Positions 14,068 to 14,092 of a DNA stretch of 14,092 bases are shown here, in pieces. The notes beneath the pieces were generated by a model. It saw only the letters and a program-made list of their open reading frames with translations, ran no database searches and was not told the origin of the DNA. Where the stretch lies: contig JARDZO010000157.1 of the NCBI GenBank assembly GCA_029240815.1, forward strand, positions 1 through 14,092, read 5' to 3'. A program made the position numbers and the translations under genes. Every line of letters begins with the position of its first letter. Within the stretch, counting starts at the first letter, position 1. This DNA is from Brevibacillus sp. Lineage in GTDB: Bacteria; Bacillota; Bacilli; Brevibacillales; Brevibacillaceae.

Positions 14068-14092
14068 TGCAGGGATGACCCCATGCAAGTGT

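Noticed and set aside
13590..14078. 162-codon plus-strand open frame in the right-hand tail
   Set aside because: It runs antisense to the ridA remnant and through repeat copy B, has no ribosome binding site and encodes no recognisable protein pattern.
1..14092. CRISPR array, tRNA, rRNA, transposase or integrase gene
   Set aside because: No regularly spaced repeats, no tRNA-like cloverleaf, no rRNA segments and no recombinase motifs were seen on either strand.

Overview
The window looks like chromosomal DNA of a spore-forming Bacillales bacterium, probably Brevibacillus or a close relative. This rests on a GerA-type spore germination gene, strong GGAGG-type ribosome binding sites and roughly balanced base composition. 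The genus is an inference; no marker gene fixes it.

Layout. (1) Positions 1-1627, minus strand: a gerA-family germinant receptor gene that runs off the left edge, preceded by a 44-codon membrane-peptide ORF. (2) 1640-1914: a divergent control region with a good SigA-type promoter facing right. (3) 1915-7718, plus strand: a 2-aminoethylphosphonate (AEP) uptake and degradation operon. It encodes a lipoprotein binding protein, an ABC ATPase, a fused two-domain permease, phosphonoacetaldehyde hydrolase (PhnX) and AEP:pyruvate transaminase (PhnW). (4) 7725-8510: a DeoR-family regulator. (5) 8645-13031: a compact bacterial microcompartment (BMC) operon with three BMC-H shell proteins, a CoA-acylating aldehyde dehydrogenase, a PduL-type phosphotransacylase, a flavoprotein-like protein and a EutN/CcmL vertex protein. 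It is closed by a strong hairpin at 13034-13074. (6) 13100-14092: a gene-poor tail with nested inverted repeats, two copies of a 70-bp repeat and a decayed ridA-like gene.

How the genes fit together. AEP is imported. PhnW moves its amino group to pyruvate, giving alanine and phosphonoacetaldehyde, and PhnX cleaves that to phosphate and acetaldehyde. Acetaldehyde is the standard toxic, volatile intermediate that metabolosomes confine. The aldehyde dehydrogenase, which carries a C-terminal targeting-like helix, would convert it to acetyl-CoA inside the shell, and PduL would convert acetyl-CoA plus phosphate to acetyl phosphate. No cobalamin-dependent signature enzyme (diol dehydratase, ethanolamine ammonia-lyase), glycyl radical enzyme or aldolase is present. 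The phosphonatase pathway is therefore the obvious aldehyde source, and I read the locus as a candidate phosphonate-degrading microcompartment. That is the main finding. Adjacency, shared direction and pathway logic support it; encapsulation and substrate are inferred.
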